Assembly: GCA_948474755.1 (NCBI GenBank)
Contig: CAOLHI010000737.1
Location: 124,001 to 188,000 of the forward strand
DNA: 64,000 bases
Direction of reading: 5' to 3'
Origin: Ctenosaura bakeri
Taxonomy: Eukaryota > Chordata > Lepidosauria > Squamata > Iguanidae
Under the pieces are notes generated by a model. The model worked only from the letters and a program-made list of their open reading frames with translations. It made no database searches and was not told the DNA's origin. Position 1 is the first letter of the stretch; every line of letters starts with the position of its first letter. Below are positions 39,551 to 50,156 of the stretch, in pieces. A program made the translations under genes and the position numbers.

Positions 39551-41212
39551 GCCCTCTCTGGAACCATGTAGTAGTTTGCTTGAGGTAGCAGGATCCTCCA
39601 CTTGCTCTCAGATTCCTTTGGTGCTGCTCCTACCACCATGAAGAATCTGGATGTGGTCTGGCAGACACCATCTCAATAGACCTCAGGTGACACAAAGACC
39701 AACAATGCTTCAGTTGCTGGGGCAAAGCTTCTGAGCTTCTGAAATAGTTTCTGGATCTATAGGTTCATTCTTCTAATGAGGACCAGGAGTGAAGTCTTGA
39801 AGAACCAACAGTGAGGAATTTTCAATTCCCTATTAAATGGACCATCTGTACCACTAGTGGCCAATGTGTAGTCATCTGGGTATTGTTGGCTGAAATTACC
39901 ATCATCCCCTACCATAGGCTTCTTTGATAAAGGTTATTGGGAGGTGCACTTCAACAACATCTAGAGTGCCTTATGCTCTTTATCATGATCTCAGATGGTG
40001 AGCCATGATATGATACAATTTACCCACACTTAACCTATACAAATAGCTTGTTGAAAGCCACTTAGACCAATGGATGTAGGGACGTCACATGTTGTCCAGT
40101 ACCCCATATCTATAGTGTTCAGACAAAAGTCTTGGATTGACTTTTTGCAAATTGTATATGTGGGCAGAAATTCTGACTGGCTATGATGTACAATGTTCAT
40201 ATTATCACACTGCTGATGAGATGGTTCACATGGACTCTCACCCCACATATAAATACATTAAAAAGCATGTGTTAAGTGTGGTGGTCAAATAACCTTATGA
40301 GCTAGTTCTTCCTCCAGGATCTGTCCTGGGATGCAATTATGTCTAACCACCAACAACCATGAGGAGGAAAAAAAATCGATGCATCAATGTATTTTGACAT
40401 TATGGGAAATGGTTCTCATATGCATTAATCTACACTCATGAAGCAGCCCACAAGAGTAAGGTTCCTGATAGGGACAGGGTGTCTTCCTGCATGGAGGTGC
40501 TCTGTGTGCATACATCAGAAGATGTAGAAGGCCCTTCTCCATGTCATCCACTCACACGGGTAATGGGAAAAACATTCCTGCCAAAGTAGAGCATTTCTGC
40601 TGTGGACCCTGTAGCCCTGCAATTCTTTCACTTTACTTTGATCCCTGATTGGTTGGGATTATTTCAAGGAGAAGAAGCTAGTTTTAGAGATGGACAGGAA
40701 CAGCATAGAATCATCTACTAATCAAACAGTGAACTGTCTGTGCAGAGGGCACAGAAGATGAGACATCAGGGAATAGGTTGCTTCCTTCCAAAGGAGGAAA
40801 TAAACTTTTGAACTGAAAATGTTTGCATGAGAACATTCAGCAGAGCTCTAAGTATTTAGAATGGTTATAAGAAATAGCATCAGAGATGGGACACCTCAGG
40901 TCAACTGTACCTTTACCCCACTATTAGATTTCAAGATATTCTCCCTGTATCTACGCACATTCCACTATTGAGTGAACAGCTCGCATGCCACAGCTCCCAA
41001 TAGCTACAGCCCTGAGTCTAATTGCTTAATGGATGTATGTGGAATGAGAACAACCTTTGCACTTTCCATCTCTTTGGGCGGATGTTGTCCTTAACACTGG
41101 CGTATCTCAGATGACCCACTAGGTGGCACCATTTGAGAACACAAACCGAGGCATATGGCCACAAATGCTTTTTACTGTCATATCATTAATGGAGTTGGCC
41201 TCGCACATTTCC
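39551..41212. other. Unannotated sequence, 1.7 kb
   Basis: A faint hAT MITE-like piece is at 39860-39960 (ATCTGGGTATTGTTGGCTGA). Otherwise no repeat, exon or RNA gene is recognised. Confidence 0.35.
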
Positions 41213-41345
41213 ATGGTAACTTCGGAAAGTTACTTTTTTCAACTCCCAGAATCTCTGAGCCAGTGGTGAGTGTCACTAAGGGATTCTGGGAGTTGGCTAG
41301 AGGATTCTGGGAACTGTAGCCTAAGTATCTTGTCCATAGTCTTGG
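41213..41345. repeat. Palindromic repeat with AACTCCCAGAATC arms
   Basis: AACTCCCAGAATCTCTGAGC on the left is mirrored by AAGGGATTCTGGGAGTTGGC at 41279-41298, and GGATTCTGGGAACTGTAGC follows as a partial direct copy. This looks like a decayed MITE; ends are not defined. Confidence 0.5.
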
Positions 41346-42886
41346 CATTCTATAACCAGTAATCCTTTTTTTTAAAGAAGTCACTTTTCATTTTCCTGAA
41401 ACACAGCTGCGTTTGGGGAAGGAAAGCAACACCAGCAAGTCTTCAGGCCATAAAGCAAAAGAACATTTTCACACACACACACACTTACACTTGTTCATGT
41501 TCCAGATATGAGTTTCCTCCACTGTTTTCCCAAGTCCATGATAATCTTGTAGTCTTACCTGCAAATTTTGCCACCTTTTTCTCCTTGCAGCTTGATCAAC
41601 CGAGATGTGAAGGGGAAGTGGCAGTGATCGGTGAATCAACAAATACAACTTTTAGCAAATGTCACATTTTCCTGACTCTGTCTCTACCTGTGCAGTTTAC
41701 AAAGGCAATGGTTGAGATCTTACATTGCTCAGCATAGTATAAAAATTCCAGAAGCAGAATTCTGCTATACCCCCAGGACTCACAATTTTACAGTGATATT
41801 GCCCCAATGCATGATGGAGTGCAGGGAGGAATTGGAGAAGCATCTTGCTATGTCCCATAGCCAGACAGACCAATAACTGAGATCCATCGGGGACTTGGCA
41901 TATGAGGCCATCAATCTGTATCTGTCTATGGATGCCCTGTGCTTATAAGCAGCAAATACTGAAAGAAACTGGTTCTTCTAAGGGAAGCAGCTACATGGAA
42001 ATAAATCCGGTCCAAATCATAGGCAAGTAATCTAAGAAGATGAAGGGAAACAGAGGGTCTCAGCAAGGTCAGATGTCACTACAGAAAACTAGAAGTCCAG
42101 ATATCCAGAGCCAAAAAAGGATGAGAGAGAGAATCATTAAATGTAGTCAGTCCAAGATTCTAAGTTCCAATCCCAGCATCTCCAAGTAGCTGGAGAGGAC
42201 AACCATGCCTGAAAGCCTGGGCAACTACTTCTGGTCAAAGTAGAATGGAGCTAGAAGGACCAGTAGTTTAACTCAGTTGTAAGGAAGCATCCCATGTGAA
42301 CAGACGAACTCTTTATCATCTTTTTCTTCCTCCACTCCACCTCCATCTGCACAGCATCTGTGAGAGATTCCAGCCATGATGACTCTGTGGGGCTGACAGG
42401 GCTTGGCTGGCTGCCTCTCCTCTTTCCTCGCTTGCCTCGTTTACCTTGGCTATATTTACATGTCTATTTTATGATTTCAATTTTTAATGCTTCTGCTCTT
42501 TGAAGACGCTTAATGCTTTGGAGTGGAACATTTTCTTCCAAGTCTTGAATGCAGATGGAGGATGGAGCAATAAATCACCCAATATCTGGAACCTCATTTT
42601 CTGCTCCCATAGTCAGGAGTTAACCCCCTCCTGGAGCTGTCCTGATTTTCTCCTCCACACAGACAGAACTCTGTTGCCTGAAGAAAGCCTGGAATGATGG
42701 GACTACTGGCTTTTCTGGAGTCAGGAGGCTGAAGCGGGAGCAGCTCCCCAGATGCAACTGGACAGGGCTGTGACCAGTCATGGTAGCCTTTGGCCACCGG
42801 ACCTCAGTAACATGAAGTAAATCAAAGATAAGAAATCGTTGGTTTTCCAGATGTTTGGAGTTTCAGCTCCCTCAGTCCATTACCCA
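41346..42886. other. Unannotated sequence, 1.5 kb
   Basis: A CA run lies at 41471-41484. ATGTTTGGAGTTTCAGCTCC near 42851 may be a hAT MITE fragment. No gene is recognised. Confidence 0.35.
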
Positions 42887-43015
42887 AGAGCCAGTGTGGC
42901 ATAGTGATTTGAGCATTTGACTAAGGACCCCTCAAGACCAGGGCCATTTCCGCACTAGCCTGTTATAGCGCTATGATTCCACTTGCAACATCCAGTTTGT
43001 CCACCCTGGTGGAAA
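42887..43015 (+). mobile_element. tRNA-derived SINE interrupted by a MITE half
   Basis: AGAGCCAGTGTGGCATAGTG then ATTTGAGCATTTGACTAAGG is the SINE head, stopping at GACCA (42940). After the MITE piece, GGTGGAAACCCATC resumes the SINE body. Both sides are eroded. Confidence 0.65.
42941..42993 (+). mobile_element. GGCCATTTC MITE, left arm only
   Basis: GGGCCATTTCCGCACTAGCC, TGTTATAGCGCTATGATTCC and ACTTGCAACATCCA are the left arm; the centre and right arm are absent. Confidence 0.82.
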
Positions 43016-43099
43016 CCCATCAGCAAACATGAAAGAGGAAGGACTGATGAAAAACCGAAGCTGTTTCTATCGTGCAGAGGGGAGCTGGAACAGAGAGAC

Positions 43100-43300
43100 T
43101 GAGATCCCGGCTTCTTCCAGGCTTTTCATTACAGCCGGCCAGGGAGAAGTGTTCGGGGACCAATCTCCAGCACTCATATTTTTACCACAGCAGCTAGCGA
43201 ATCACAGTGTTTCTGCCCCCAGGCGGAGATGCTGGTGTGTAGGCTTACTCGGGGAAGATAAATCGCTGGTGTCTCCCTGCATCTGAGTTATATCCCACTT
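43100..43300. promoter_or_regulatory. Candidate conserved non-coding block
   Basis: Repeat-free sequence with TTTTCATTACAGCCGGCC, GCAGCTAGCGAATCACAG and GGAAGATAAATCGCTGG. The low-CpG host background makes the CpGs here noticeable. Function is inferred. Confidence 0.3.
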
Positions 43301-43569
43301 TCTTGGAGGTGAGAGGAAAGAAGAGGCAAGAGGAAATCTGCCTCACATGAAGATTGTGGAGAGGTGGCAGGGAGGGGAAACAGAATTAGGAATGGAATTT
43401 GAACCCAAATGAAGAACCTAAATATAGGGGGGGGAGCTCAAGGGATGGTTGGGGTGATATTAGGATCAGAAACCTGTTGGGACAGTGCAGCACAAGGGGA
43501 AAAAAATAATTCCAAGTGTGATTGTGTAACCCTTATGGATTATTGATTTGACCCAGTAGGTGGGGAAAC
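43301..43569. other. Unannotated sequence
   Basis: Purine-rich sequence at 43304-43395; no family is recognised. Confidence 0.3.
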
Positions 43570-43840
43570 CCTAAAAGAGAGGCAGTCCTTAGTCGTTCTG
43601 TTCAAGAAAAGAGGACAAGCTGGAGATGAGAGGAGGCTCAACGGCCAGGGATAAGGATCGGGTCCTTTTCTCCATGAACAAGACAACAAATCGAAAGTTC
43701 GGAAGGCACTCTTTCCCTGCAGGCAGTTTTAAAAGTTGCATTCCCCGAAGAAGGCCAATAAATATTACTGAATCAAAACACATTGGGCTAATTGGAAGAA
43801 TAATAAAAAAAATGTCTTTTTCAGCACCCTGAGACTTTCT
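43570..43840. promoter_or_regulatory. Candidate conserved non-coding block
   Basis: GGCCAATAAATATTACTGAA near 43754 and TTGGGCTAATTGGAAGAATA near 43783 sit in repeat-free sequence. Frames on both strands across it are open, which reflects composition rather than coding. Function is inferred. Confidence 0.32.
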
Positions 43841-44199
43841 CTCTTCTCTGTATCCCTTTCCCTCTTGAACAAGCTGGTAGGATTTTCAATGATATATTTC
43901 AGAGGGCATAAAATGAGAACCCTCCTACAGTGGAATTTCTGTTATGCAATTGCATCTATTTTTTAATCTTTTTTTTAAAGGCAGATGTGGGCAACTGTGT
44001 AGGAGTGATGGCCAGATGGCATTGGAGGAAGAGTACTGCTAAGATTTTGGCATGTTTGGGCTGGTTTATGGGCAAAACATCACCCCAAAATTGCCCCCTC
44101 AAAGGAAAGTGCCCACTGGCTCATTCACCATGCAAAATTGCAAGTGTATGAACCAGATCTAAATGTTGTCAGCACCGTGGGGTAGGAATTCGAAACCCC
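43841..44199. other. Unannotated sequence
   Basis: No family or gene is recognised. Confidence 0.3.
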
Positions 44200-44560
44200 C
44201 GTGCTCACAGCCGTTCATTTGCTGCAAATAAATAATTCAGTTCTAATCAAATTATTGCAAATAATAATAATAATACTAAAAATCAAAATCCAGCAGCCTG
44301 GAAAATCAAATGCTGTAAGATGACCAAAAGCAGAATAAGTAGCAATGCAAAATGTCATTTGATCTAATAAGCCAAGCACTTTGATTTATTAGACCCAAAG
44401 CTATTTAGCCATGGCAGAACTTCATTTGGAGAGTTAAAACATATGATGCTGCCTTAGGAGTGACTGGAGCTTGGATGGTACTAGTTGGAAATGACACATT
44501 ACTTGCATTTAATTTTTTTGAGTAATAACTAAAAGATATATAGACTGCATTGCGATGGTA
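44200..44560. promoter_or_regulatory. AT-rich candidate conserved block
   Basis: GCAAATAAATAATTCAGTTC, TAATCAAATTATTGCAAATA, CTTTGATTTATTAGACCC and GTCATTTGATCTAATAAG occur in repeat-free sequence; an AAT trinucleotide patch lies at 44261-44277. Function is inferred from texture. Confidence 0.32.
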
Positions 44561-44687
44561 ATAAAAGAAGGGGTAACTTTCTTCTTTCCATGATGAAACT
44601 GGTTTTAGTTCCTTTTATACTCATAGGGCATGTTTTACCCCATTTCCTGGGTGCATTTTGTACCATTGGTGATGCATTTCACTATTA

Positions 44688-44766
44688 ACAGGGGACAAGG
44701 GTTGGAGAAACTAACAAATAATCAAATCCGTGAAAGTGAAACATGCAAATTTGGAGGGCCGATTAT
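44688..44766. mobile_element. Pogo-like element, right end only
   Basis: GGACAAGGGTTGGAGAAACT, AACAAATAATCAAATCCGTG and AAAGTGAAACATGCAAATTT then GGAGGGCCGATTATA match the last ~80 bp of the element at 7807-8260. Confidence 0.75.
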
Positions 44767-44902
44767 AGTGAACTGCCAGTCTAGACAATTTTTTTCCATT
44801 TGAGAAGAATGTCATCTTACCTGTCTGTACAGATATCAAAATGTTTTGCTAGTGAAGAGAACGAGTGAAAAGCACTATCTCTCTGTTTCTCTGTTTTTCT
44901 AT

Positions 44903-45378
44903 GGGCCTGAATGGTGTAGTTGTTTGTTTTGTGCTAGGACTTGCGGAGAGAATGGCCCTAATCTCCACTCAGCCATGGAAACTCACTTGGTGACCTTGGG
45001 AAAGTCATTCTCTTTTGGTTGCAGAAAGAAGGTAACTGCAAACCAGGGCCTAAGTACGCCAAAAGCACCACATCCTGTCTGATCGTAGAAGTGAAGCAGG
45101 ATGAGCCTTAGTAAGTACTGGGATGGGAGACCATCAATGAATATCAGGTGCTGTAGGCTGTACTTCAGAGGAAGGAACTGGCAAAACCACTGTTGAGTAT
45201 TCGTTGCCTAAGAAAACCCTACAAAATCCATGGGGTCACCACAGGTTGATAGGCAATGTGAAGGCACATGTGCACACACAATGACAAACCTCTGGATAAT
45301 ACTTGCCAAGAAAACACCATCTTACATTCTTCTCAGAGTCACCATAATTTGGGAACTACCTGAAAGCACTTAACAAAA
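44903..45378 (+). mobile_element. tRNA-derived SINE interrupted by a 5S-SINE
   Basis: The outer SINE is 44903-45047 (AATGGTGTAGTTGTTTG, CTCAGCCATGGAAACTCACT, GGTGACCTTGGGAAAGTCAT, AGGTAACTGCAAACC) and resumes at 45288 (CTCTGGATAATACTTGCCAA, GAGTCACCATAATTTGGGAA, GAAAGCACTTAAC). The 240-bp 5S-SINE in the middle is younger. The GAT microsatellite begins in the tail of the outer SINE. Confidence 0.82.
45048..45287 (+). mobile_element. 5S rRNA-derived SINE (5S-Sauria type), full length
   Basis: The head 45048-45164 covers nearly all of a 5S rRNA: GCCTAAGTACGCC, CCTGTCTGATCGTAGAAGTG, AAGCAGGATGAGCCTTAGTA, AGTACTGGGATGGGAGACCA and ATATCAGGTGCTGTAGGCTG. These include the internal RNA polymerase III control region. 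The tail has GAAGGAACTGGCAAAACCAC, CCTACAAAATCCATGGGGTC and ACCACAGGTTGATAGGCAAT. This is a retroposed SINE, not a working 5S gene: the head is diverged and joined to a SINE tail. Confidence 0.9.
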
Positions 45379-45379
45379 A

Positions 45380-45426
<47 letters not shown>

Positions 45427-45427
45427 A
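45379..45427. repeat. (ATG)n microsatellite in a SINE tail
   Basis: About 15 uninterrupted ATG units follow the A-rich tail of the SINE at 44903-45378, so the tail seeded the microsatellite. The open frame starting in it is an artefact. Confidence 0.96.
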
Positions 45428-45483
45428 AAACATCTTATTTGTTATCCGCTTCTCCCTCAAGGTTCAAGAATCTATTGGCACAT

Positions 45484-45523
45484 CTGTCTGTCCGTCCGTC
45501 CGTCCGTCCGTCCGTCCGTCCAC

Positions 45524-45584
<61 letters not shown>
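45484..45584. repeat. (TCCG)n(CTAT)n compound microsatellite
   Basis: TCTG/TCCG tetramers (45484-45520) pass directly into about 15 CTAT tetramers (45525-45584). Both are pure and likely polymorphic. Confidence 0.96.
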
Positions 45585-45606
45585 AATCATCCATCTCTCT
45601 GTTGTA

Positions 45607-46108
45607 CCATAGGTTCTCCACATTTGCAAGTTTGACTTTCACAGATTTGATTATTTGGAGTTCCTCCAACCTCTGCCCGTCCCTACACCTCAGGTGCTGC
45701 TTTTTTGGGAGAACCTTCCTTTTTGGAAGTTCCCATCAGGCTGCGCAATTCTTTAAAAACCTGCCTCTGGTCCTCTTCCCCCTCTTCCACCAGCCCCTGT
45801 CTGACCAGCTAAGGATGGCTTGCAGCCTAATTACTCTGCATCACAACCTTCACCCAGTGCCTCACACATGCCAAAGAAAGGAGATGGGTGAGAGAGAGGA
45901 TGTATAGGGCCACCATGTTCACCCACCTACCTTCCCTTTCCTTTCTCAGACCTGATATGGACTCCAGGTGCCCGTTCTCCCCACCATTCCTCATCCCCTT
46001 TCACACAGACACAGACACACACACACACACACATTTTGATATGTGCAATTTTCCCACTTTTGTAAGGGTCCTGTGTCCCTAACCCTAGCAAATGCTGAGG
46101 GCCAACTG
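45607..46108 (-). mobile_element. Pogo-like non-autonomous element
   Basis: The left end has GTTCTCCACATTTGCAAGTT then TGACTTTCACAGATTTGATT; the right end has CCTAGCAAATGCTGAGGGCC then AACTG. Relative to 7807-8260 it lies in the opposite orientation. TA (45605-45606) and TG (46109-46110) flank it, an aged TA duplication. A CA run at 46006-46034 has expanded inside. Confidence 0.72.
46006..46034. repeat. (CA)n microsatellite
   Basis: CA dinucleotide run, slightly interrupted, inside the pogo-like element. Confidence 0.93.
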
Positions 46109-46559
46109 TGTCTATGTACCTTTCTTAAAGGCAAAAGTAGGTCCAGCCTGTGTCCACAGGTCCTAAACACACGAGTATCTAAATAGGACCAAGACGGCCA
46201 CTTTTCAGACTGTGAAGTCCACCCCCTTTCTCCCCTGCTGCAACACAAATGAGCTTGCTTGGCTACCTGTACTCTCCATGTAGACACACATATTCTCTTA
46301 ATTGAGAGCTTGCTAATTATCCTAATACTTTGCAGAGGAAATAAACAGCAATTAGGGAAAGAAGTGGTATTTTTTAATTCCCTGGCACAACAGCAGCAGA
46401 GTTTTTGCAAAGACTGTCTCTTTGCCACAGATCCCACATGCTCTCCCTCTCGGGAGGCCTTCCTTCCATCTCTACTTTCCCCCTTTCCTTGCTCTGATTT
46501 CCTCTGCCTCTCTCTCTCCCTCTCTCTCCTTGTGGTGGAGGAATTGCTGCTCAGAGAAA
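46109..46559. other. Unannotated sequence
   Basis: A CT-rich tract lies at 46499-46530. Long frames (45991-46647 minus) run through this tract and the CA run, so they are not credible genes. Confidence 0.4.
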
Positions 46560-46800
46560 GCAGCAGGCCAGCCCACCATAATCTGCTGGAAAAGTCATAA
46601 ATTGCTGAGAGAAGCCCGTTTTCTTGTACAACAGAAGGCCCGGGCACTTAAAGAGAACAGGGGAATTGTTTTCATTAATCTGTGCAGCTATAAGGAAAGC
46701 AATGAACGCAATTATCCTGATAGAGGGAGAGAAAAAGCAAGACCTTGCCCTACAGATCCATCTCAGATTAAAGATGCAAACCAGCAAATGGCTTGTAGTC
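46560..46800. promoter_or_regulatory. Candidate conserved non-coding block
   Basis: AAAAGTCATAAATTGCTGAG near 46590, TTGTTTTCATTAATCTGTGC near 46666 and GAACGCAATTATCCTGATAG near 46704 lie in repeat-free sequence. Open frames on both strands have no domain. Function is inferred. Confidence 0.35.
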
Positions 46801-46837
46801 ATAAATAAAAATGTAACTCAAAGGCACATCTTGCAAA

Positions 46838-47275
46838 CTGCTGTCAAGTTGTCTACACCTTATGGCAACCCTATAAATGAGAGATCTCTGACTCACCGTA
46901 TCAGATTTTGCAGATTCAGGGCCATGGCTTCCTTGATTGAGTCTATCCATAGGTAATATAATCTTCCTCTTTTCCTACTACCTGCTACCTTGCATTGTTG
47001 TCTTTTGTAGGGAGTCATATCTTCTCATGACGTGTCCAAAGTACAACAGTCTCAGTTCAGTCATCTTGATTTCTAGGGAGAGTTTAGGTTTGATTTGCTC
47101 TAGGACCCAATTTTTAATCTTTTCAGCAGTCTACAGTATCCATAAAACTCTTCTCCAGCACAACATTTCAAATGAGTTGATTTTCTTCCTATCAGCTTTC
47201 TTCATCATCCAGTTTTCACCACCATACATAGAAGTTGGAAATGCAATGTCATGGACAAAAATTCTGTGTTGATCC
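46838..47275 (-). mobile_element. Bov-B (RTE) LINE fragment
   Basis: On the plus strand: CTGCTGTCAAGTTGTCTACA, CATGACGTGTCCAAAGTACA, CTTGATTTCTAGGGAGAGTT, CTTTTCAGCAGTCTACAGTA, TCTTCTCCAGCACAACATTT and CACCACCATACATAGAAGTT, the minus-strand signature of the Bov-B reverse transcriptase region, shared with 16262-16436. It is truncated at both ends and carries stops in the coding frame. Confidence 0.85.
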
Positions 47276-47943
47276 ATATCAACTAACCAGTGGTAGCCAA
47301 GTTTGCTTCCATCAGAACAAGATCTTTTGGAAAACTAATGGCTCATAATTTACTACTGAAGACCAAACCCACCACTCAAGCTGAGATCCTACATGGACTG
47401 GCATATAATGAGAGTTCTGTATATGAGACTCTACTATGGATCCCCTGTAACTTGTCCTAGGAGGCACCAATGCACTGCAATACCTTCACCCATAGCTGTT
47501 CTTTTTGTAGTGGAGGGTGAGGGGACTGTAAAAGCATCTGGCTAGGTCACTGTTGTGAGGTGCAGAGCAAGGATTTGTTCCACCAAGATCTATGGGGGTC
47601 CTCCAGAGGTCTTAGTATATGATGCAGTAATTGGTCTGCACATAGTTAGGGGACCATAGAAAGATGGTCTTCTGTACCTCTGTCTGCTTATTTCAAATCA
47701 ATGCAGTGTTGGTTTTAGCTTACATGTCTCAGAAGCTTGCTGAGAGTGAGGAAAGATGGTGGCAACAGTCTGAGTTTTTGTTCTTTCAGAAGATTGGATT
47801 TTAAATGTAGGCAAGCATTTCCACACTGCTGCCAAGAATACACCTCTTCCAGCTGATCCAGATGACCTGATTCAACTCTTCATTCCTTCCCCCTTCTCCT
47901 TGGGGGAATGCAGAAATTGAATGAAGTTTTGGAGACAACTCCA
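47276..47943. other. Unannotated sequence
   Basis: No repeat or gene is recognised. Confidence 0.3.
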
Positions 47944-48812
47944 AAATCATAGAGTTGGAAGAGACCACATGGGCCATCCAGTCCAGCCCCCTGCCATGCA
48001 GCAATACACACCAAAGCACTTCCAACAGGTTGCTAGCCTTTGCTTAAAAACCTCCAAAGAAGGAGACTCCATCGCACTCCCAGGCAGCATATTCCACTGC
48101 TGGACAGCTGTGACCATCAGGAAGTTCTTCCTGAGGTTCAGGTGGAATCTCTTTTCCCGCAGCTTGAGTCCATTGCTCCTTATCCTAGTCTCTGGAGCAG
48201 TGGAAAACAAGCCCACTCCCCCCTCAACATGACATCCCTTCAAATATTTAAACATGGTTATCATGTCCCCTCTTAACCTTCTCTTCTGCAGACTAAACAT
48301 CTCCAGCAACCTCAGCTGCTCCTCATAGGGCATGGCTTCCAGACCCTTCACCATTTTGGTCACCCTCCTCTGGACATGCTCCAGCCTGTCGATATCCTTC
48401 TTGAATTGAGGCACCCAGAACTGGACACAGTATTCCAAATGAGGTCTAACTAATGCAGAATAGAGTGGTACCATTACCTCCCTTGATCTAGACACCATAC
48501 TCCTATTGATGCAACCGAGAATCGCATTGGCTTTCTTGGCTGCCACATCACACTGCTCACTCATGTTCAGCTTGTGATTGACCAAGACTCCTAGATCCCT
48601 TTCACACATATTGTTATCCAGCCACATGTCCCCCATTCTATATTTGTGCATTCCATTTTTCTCTGCCTAAGTGTAGGACCTTACATTTCTCTCTGTTTAA
48701 ATTCATTTTGTTGGCTTTGGCCTGGCTCTCCAATCTGTTAAGGTCATTTTGAATGTTGATCTGTCTTCTGACATATTAGCAACTCCTCCTAATTTGGGAT
48801 CTAGGCAATGGA
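47944..48812 (-). mobile_element. CR1 LINE: reverse transcriptase C-terminal part and 3' end
   Basis: This is the longest CR1 copy in the window. On the minus strand, from 48812: LDPKLGGVA (end of the catalytic palm region), then after a frameshift RLESQAKANKMNLNREKC, then back in the first frame [100 protein letters not shown] and EVFKQRL. The last 234 codons (47947-48651) are open. The 3' end is the CR1 terminus (CCAACTCTATGAT as reverse complement). The catalytic YxDD region lies upstream of the truncation, so the copy cannot function. Confidence 0.95.
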
Positions 48813-49029
48813 ATCTAGGAGTACAGTTCATCCAACTGCAGTACCCTGGAGGAAAATGATCCCTGTAATCATTGACACCACAGTTGGTCAGATGCCTAAA
48901 AGTCCAATTCATGTTTTCTATTTGTCACCAGCATGTACCCAAGGGTGATTTGCATGGAAGGAGCATGGCAGAGGGAAACCTTCTGTGTGAACCAGCTTAC
49001 AGAAGCTGCCCACAGAAAGCAATCTTAAG
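48813..49029. other. Unannotated sequence
   Basis: No feature is recognised. Confidence 0.3.
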
Positions 49030-49270
49030 ATTGATAATGACGAGCACAAGCCAGCGTTCAGTGTCCAAGTAACTGCTGTAATTACAAGCGCGGCACATAA
49101 TCATAGCTTTTAATGCGTAACAAGTAGCCCATAATGAATAATGGAGTTGGTTGAAAAGGTTTTCTAATTACTTTCCAACGTAAGTTACTAGAAAGCAGCC
49201 TATATTGTTCAAAATTAGCTGCTGTAATTTTCCTACGGCACACCATTAGCAGTCCTTTTTGCTTAAACCA
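49030..49270. promoter_or_regulatory. Candidate conserved non-coding block
   Basis: Strong enhancer-like texture: TAACTGCTGTAATTACAAGC near 49070, GGCACATAATCATAGCTTTT near 49091, TTTTAATGCG, CCCATAATGAATAATGG, TTTTCTAATTACTTTCC near 49160, TAGCTGCTGTAATTTTCC near 49215 and ACACCATTAGCAG. GCTGTAATT occurs twice, 145 bp apart. Several homeodomain-type cores (TAATTA twice, TAATGA, CATTAG) cluster here. Conservation was not tested. Confidence 0.42.
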
Positions 49271-49697
49271 AACTCTTAGATGAAGCTGTGGGTGGTGTGG
49301 GTGTGCTTCCAGTGTGTATGAACAGGACAGAAAAGAGGTATTTATTCCAAACGGATCAGAGCCAGCTCAGCTATTGGGCAGAGTGGGAAAATTGCTTCAG
49401 GCAGCACAAATTGAGGGGCAGGAGTGACATACTGAGTTCCTGGTGGCACATAACTTGCCTCGTAGAGCTTGAAGATACCTAGTTAGAAATAAAGAGTCAC
49501 TAGTGATTTATTCCATTCCTCATTAACTAAGGTATAAATATATTATAGTGAGGATTGCAAATTAATGAGGGATAACATTATTAGTTTATGATGGAACTGT
49601 AACTTTATAGTAAGAGGGGTGTGATCTAAGGAGAAGGTGGAGGAGGAGTATCAGATGGTTCAAGTGCTGGCTCATGCTCCTTTTGCTCTGTCGTAAC
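49271..49697. other. Unannotated sequence
   Basis: The block 49490-49610 is AT-rich and repeat-free (ACATTATTAGTTTATGATGG). No gene is recognised. Confidence 0.3.
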
Positions 49698-49719
49698 GAG
49701 AGAGAGAGAGAGAGAGAGA
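49698..49719. repeat. (GA)n microsatellite
   Basis: Eleven GA units. Confidence 0.95.
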
Positions 49720-50156
49720 CCGAAAGGAAAGTCAGAGGAGGTCAGGAACAGGAGCGAGGACAGAAGAAATGGGACACTGGATTTTGGAGCAAAGCCCCCA
49801 TCTTTTGACACCCCATTATCTGACGACTCACTCTTTTGATAACTCCAAATTAAGGATAGGTTCCATTAATTCAAAGGGGGTTCCACCCTTTCATTAGTCC
49901 TTCTTTCCTAAGGAAGCTCACTTGGAACCACTTGCAGATGTGCACTCATTGCAAAGCGAGCTAAAAGGGAGAAAAAAGACACTAAGCTGCCCGAGAGACT
50001 TTGCAAGTAGCATGTACACAGTTGGTTCCAAGTGAGCCTCCGTAAGTCCTTCATCCTCCCTACAGTACAGGGTCCCACTTTTCAACAGATTCTGTTTTCT
50101 GACAGTGCTCTGGTGCCTAACCTGTCAGATAAGTAGGGGAAACCTGTATAGATTTA
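49720..50156. other. Unannotated sequence with a dispersed inverted pair
   Basis: GAAGCTCACTTGGAACCACT near 49912 and GTTGGTTCCAAGTGAGCCTC near 50020 are inverted copies of about 18 bp (AGCTCACTTGGAACCA and TGGTTCCAAGTGAGCC), about 100 bp apart, with GTCCTTC...GTCCTTC around them. This may be a small decayed palindromic element. Confidence 0.45.

Noticed and set aside
45048..45164. 5S rRNA gene
   Set aside because: The 5S-like head is diverged and joined to a SINE tail, so it is a retroposed 5S-SINE rather than a functional rRNA gene.
45380..45907. 175-codon open frame starting with a poly-methionine run
   Set aside because: It is the translation of the (ATG)n, (TCCG)n and (CTAT)n microsatellites and pogo element DNA.
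45991..46647. 218-codon minus-strand open frame
   Set aside because: It crosses a CT-rich tract and a CA run, with RERERE-type low complexity, and no recognisable domain.
47947..48651. Host gene of 234 codons on the minus strand
   Set aside because: The protein is CR1 reverse transcriptase C-terminal sequence, and the part upstream is frameshifted.
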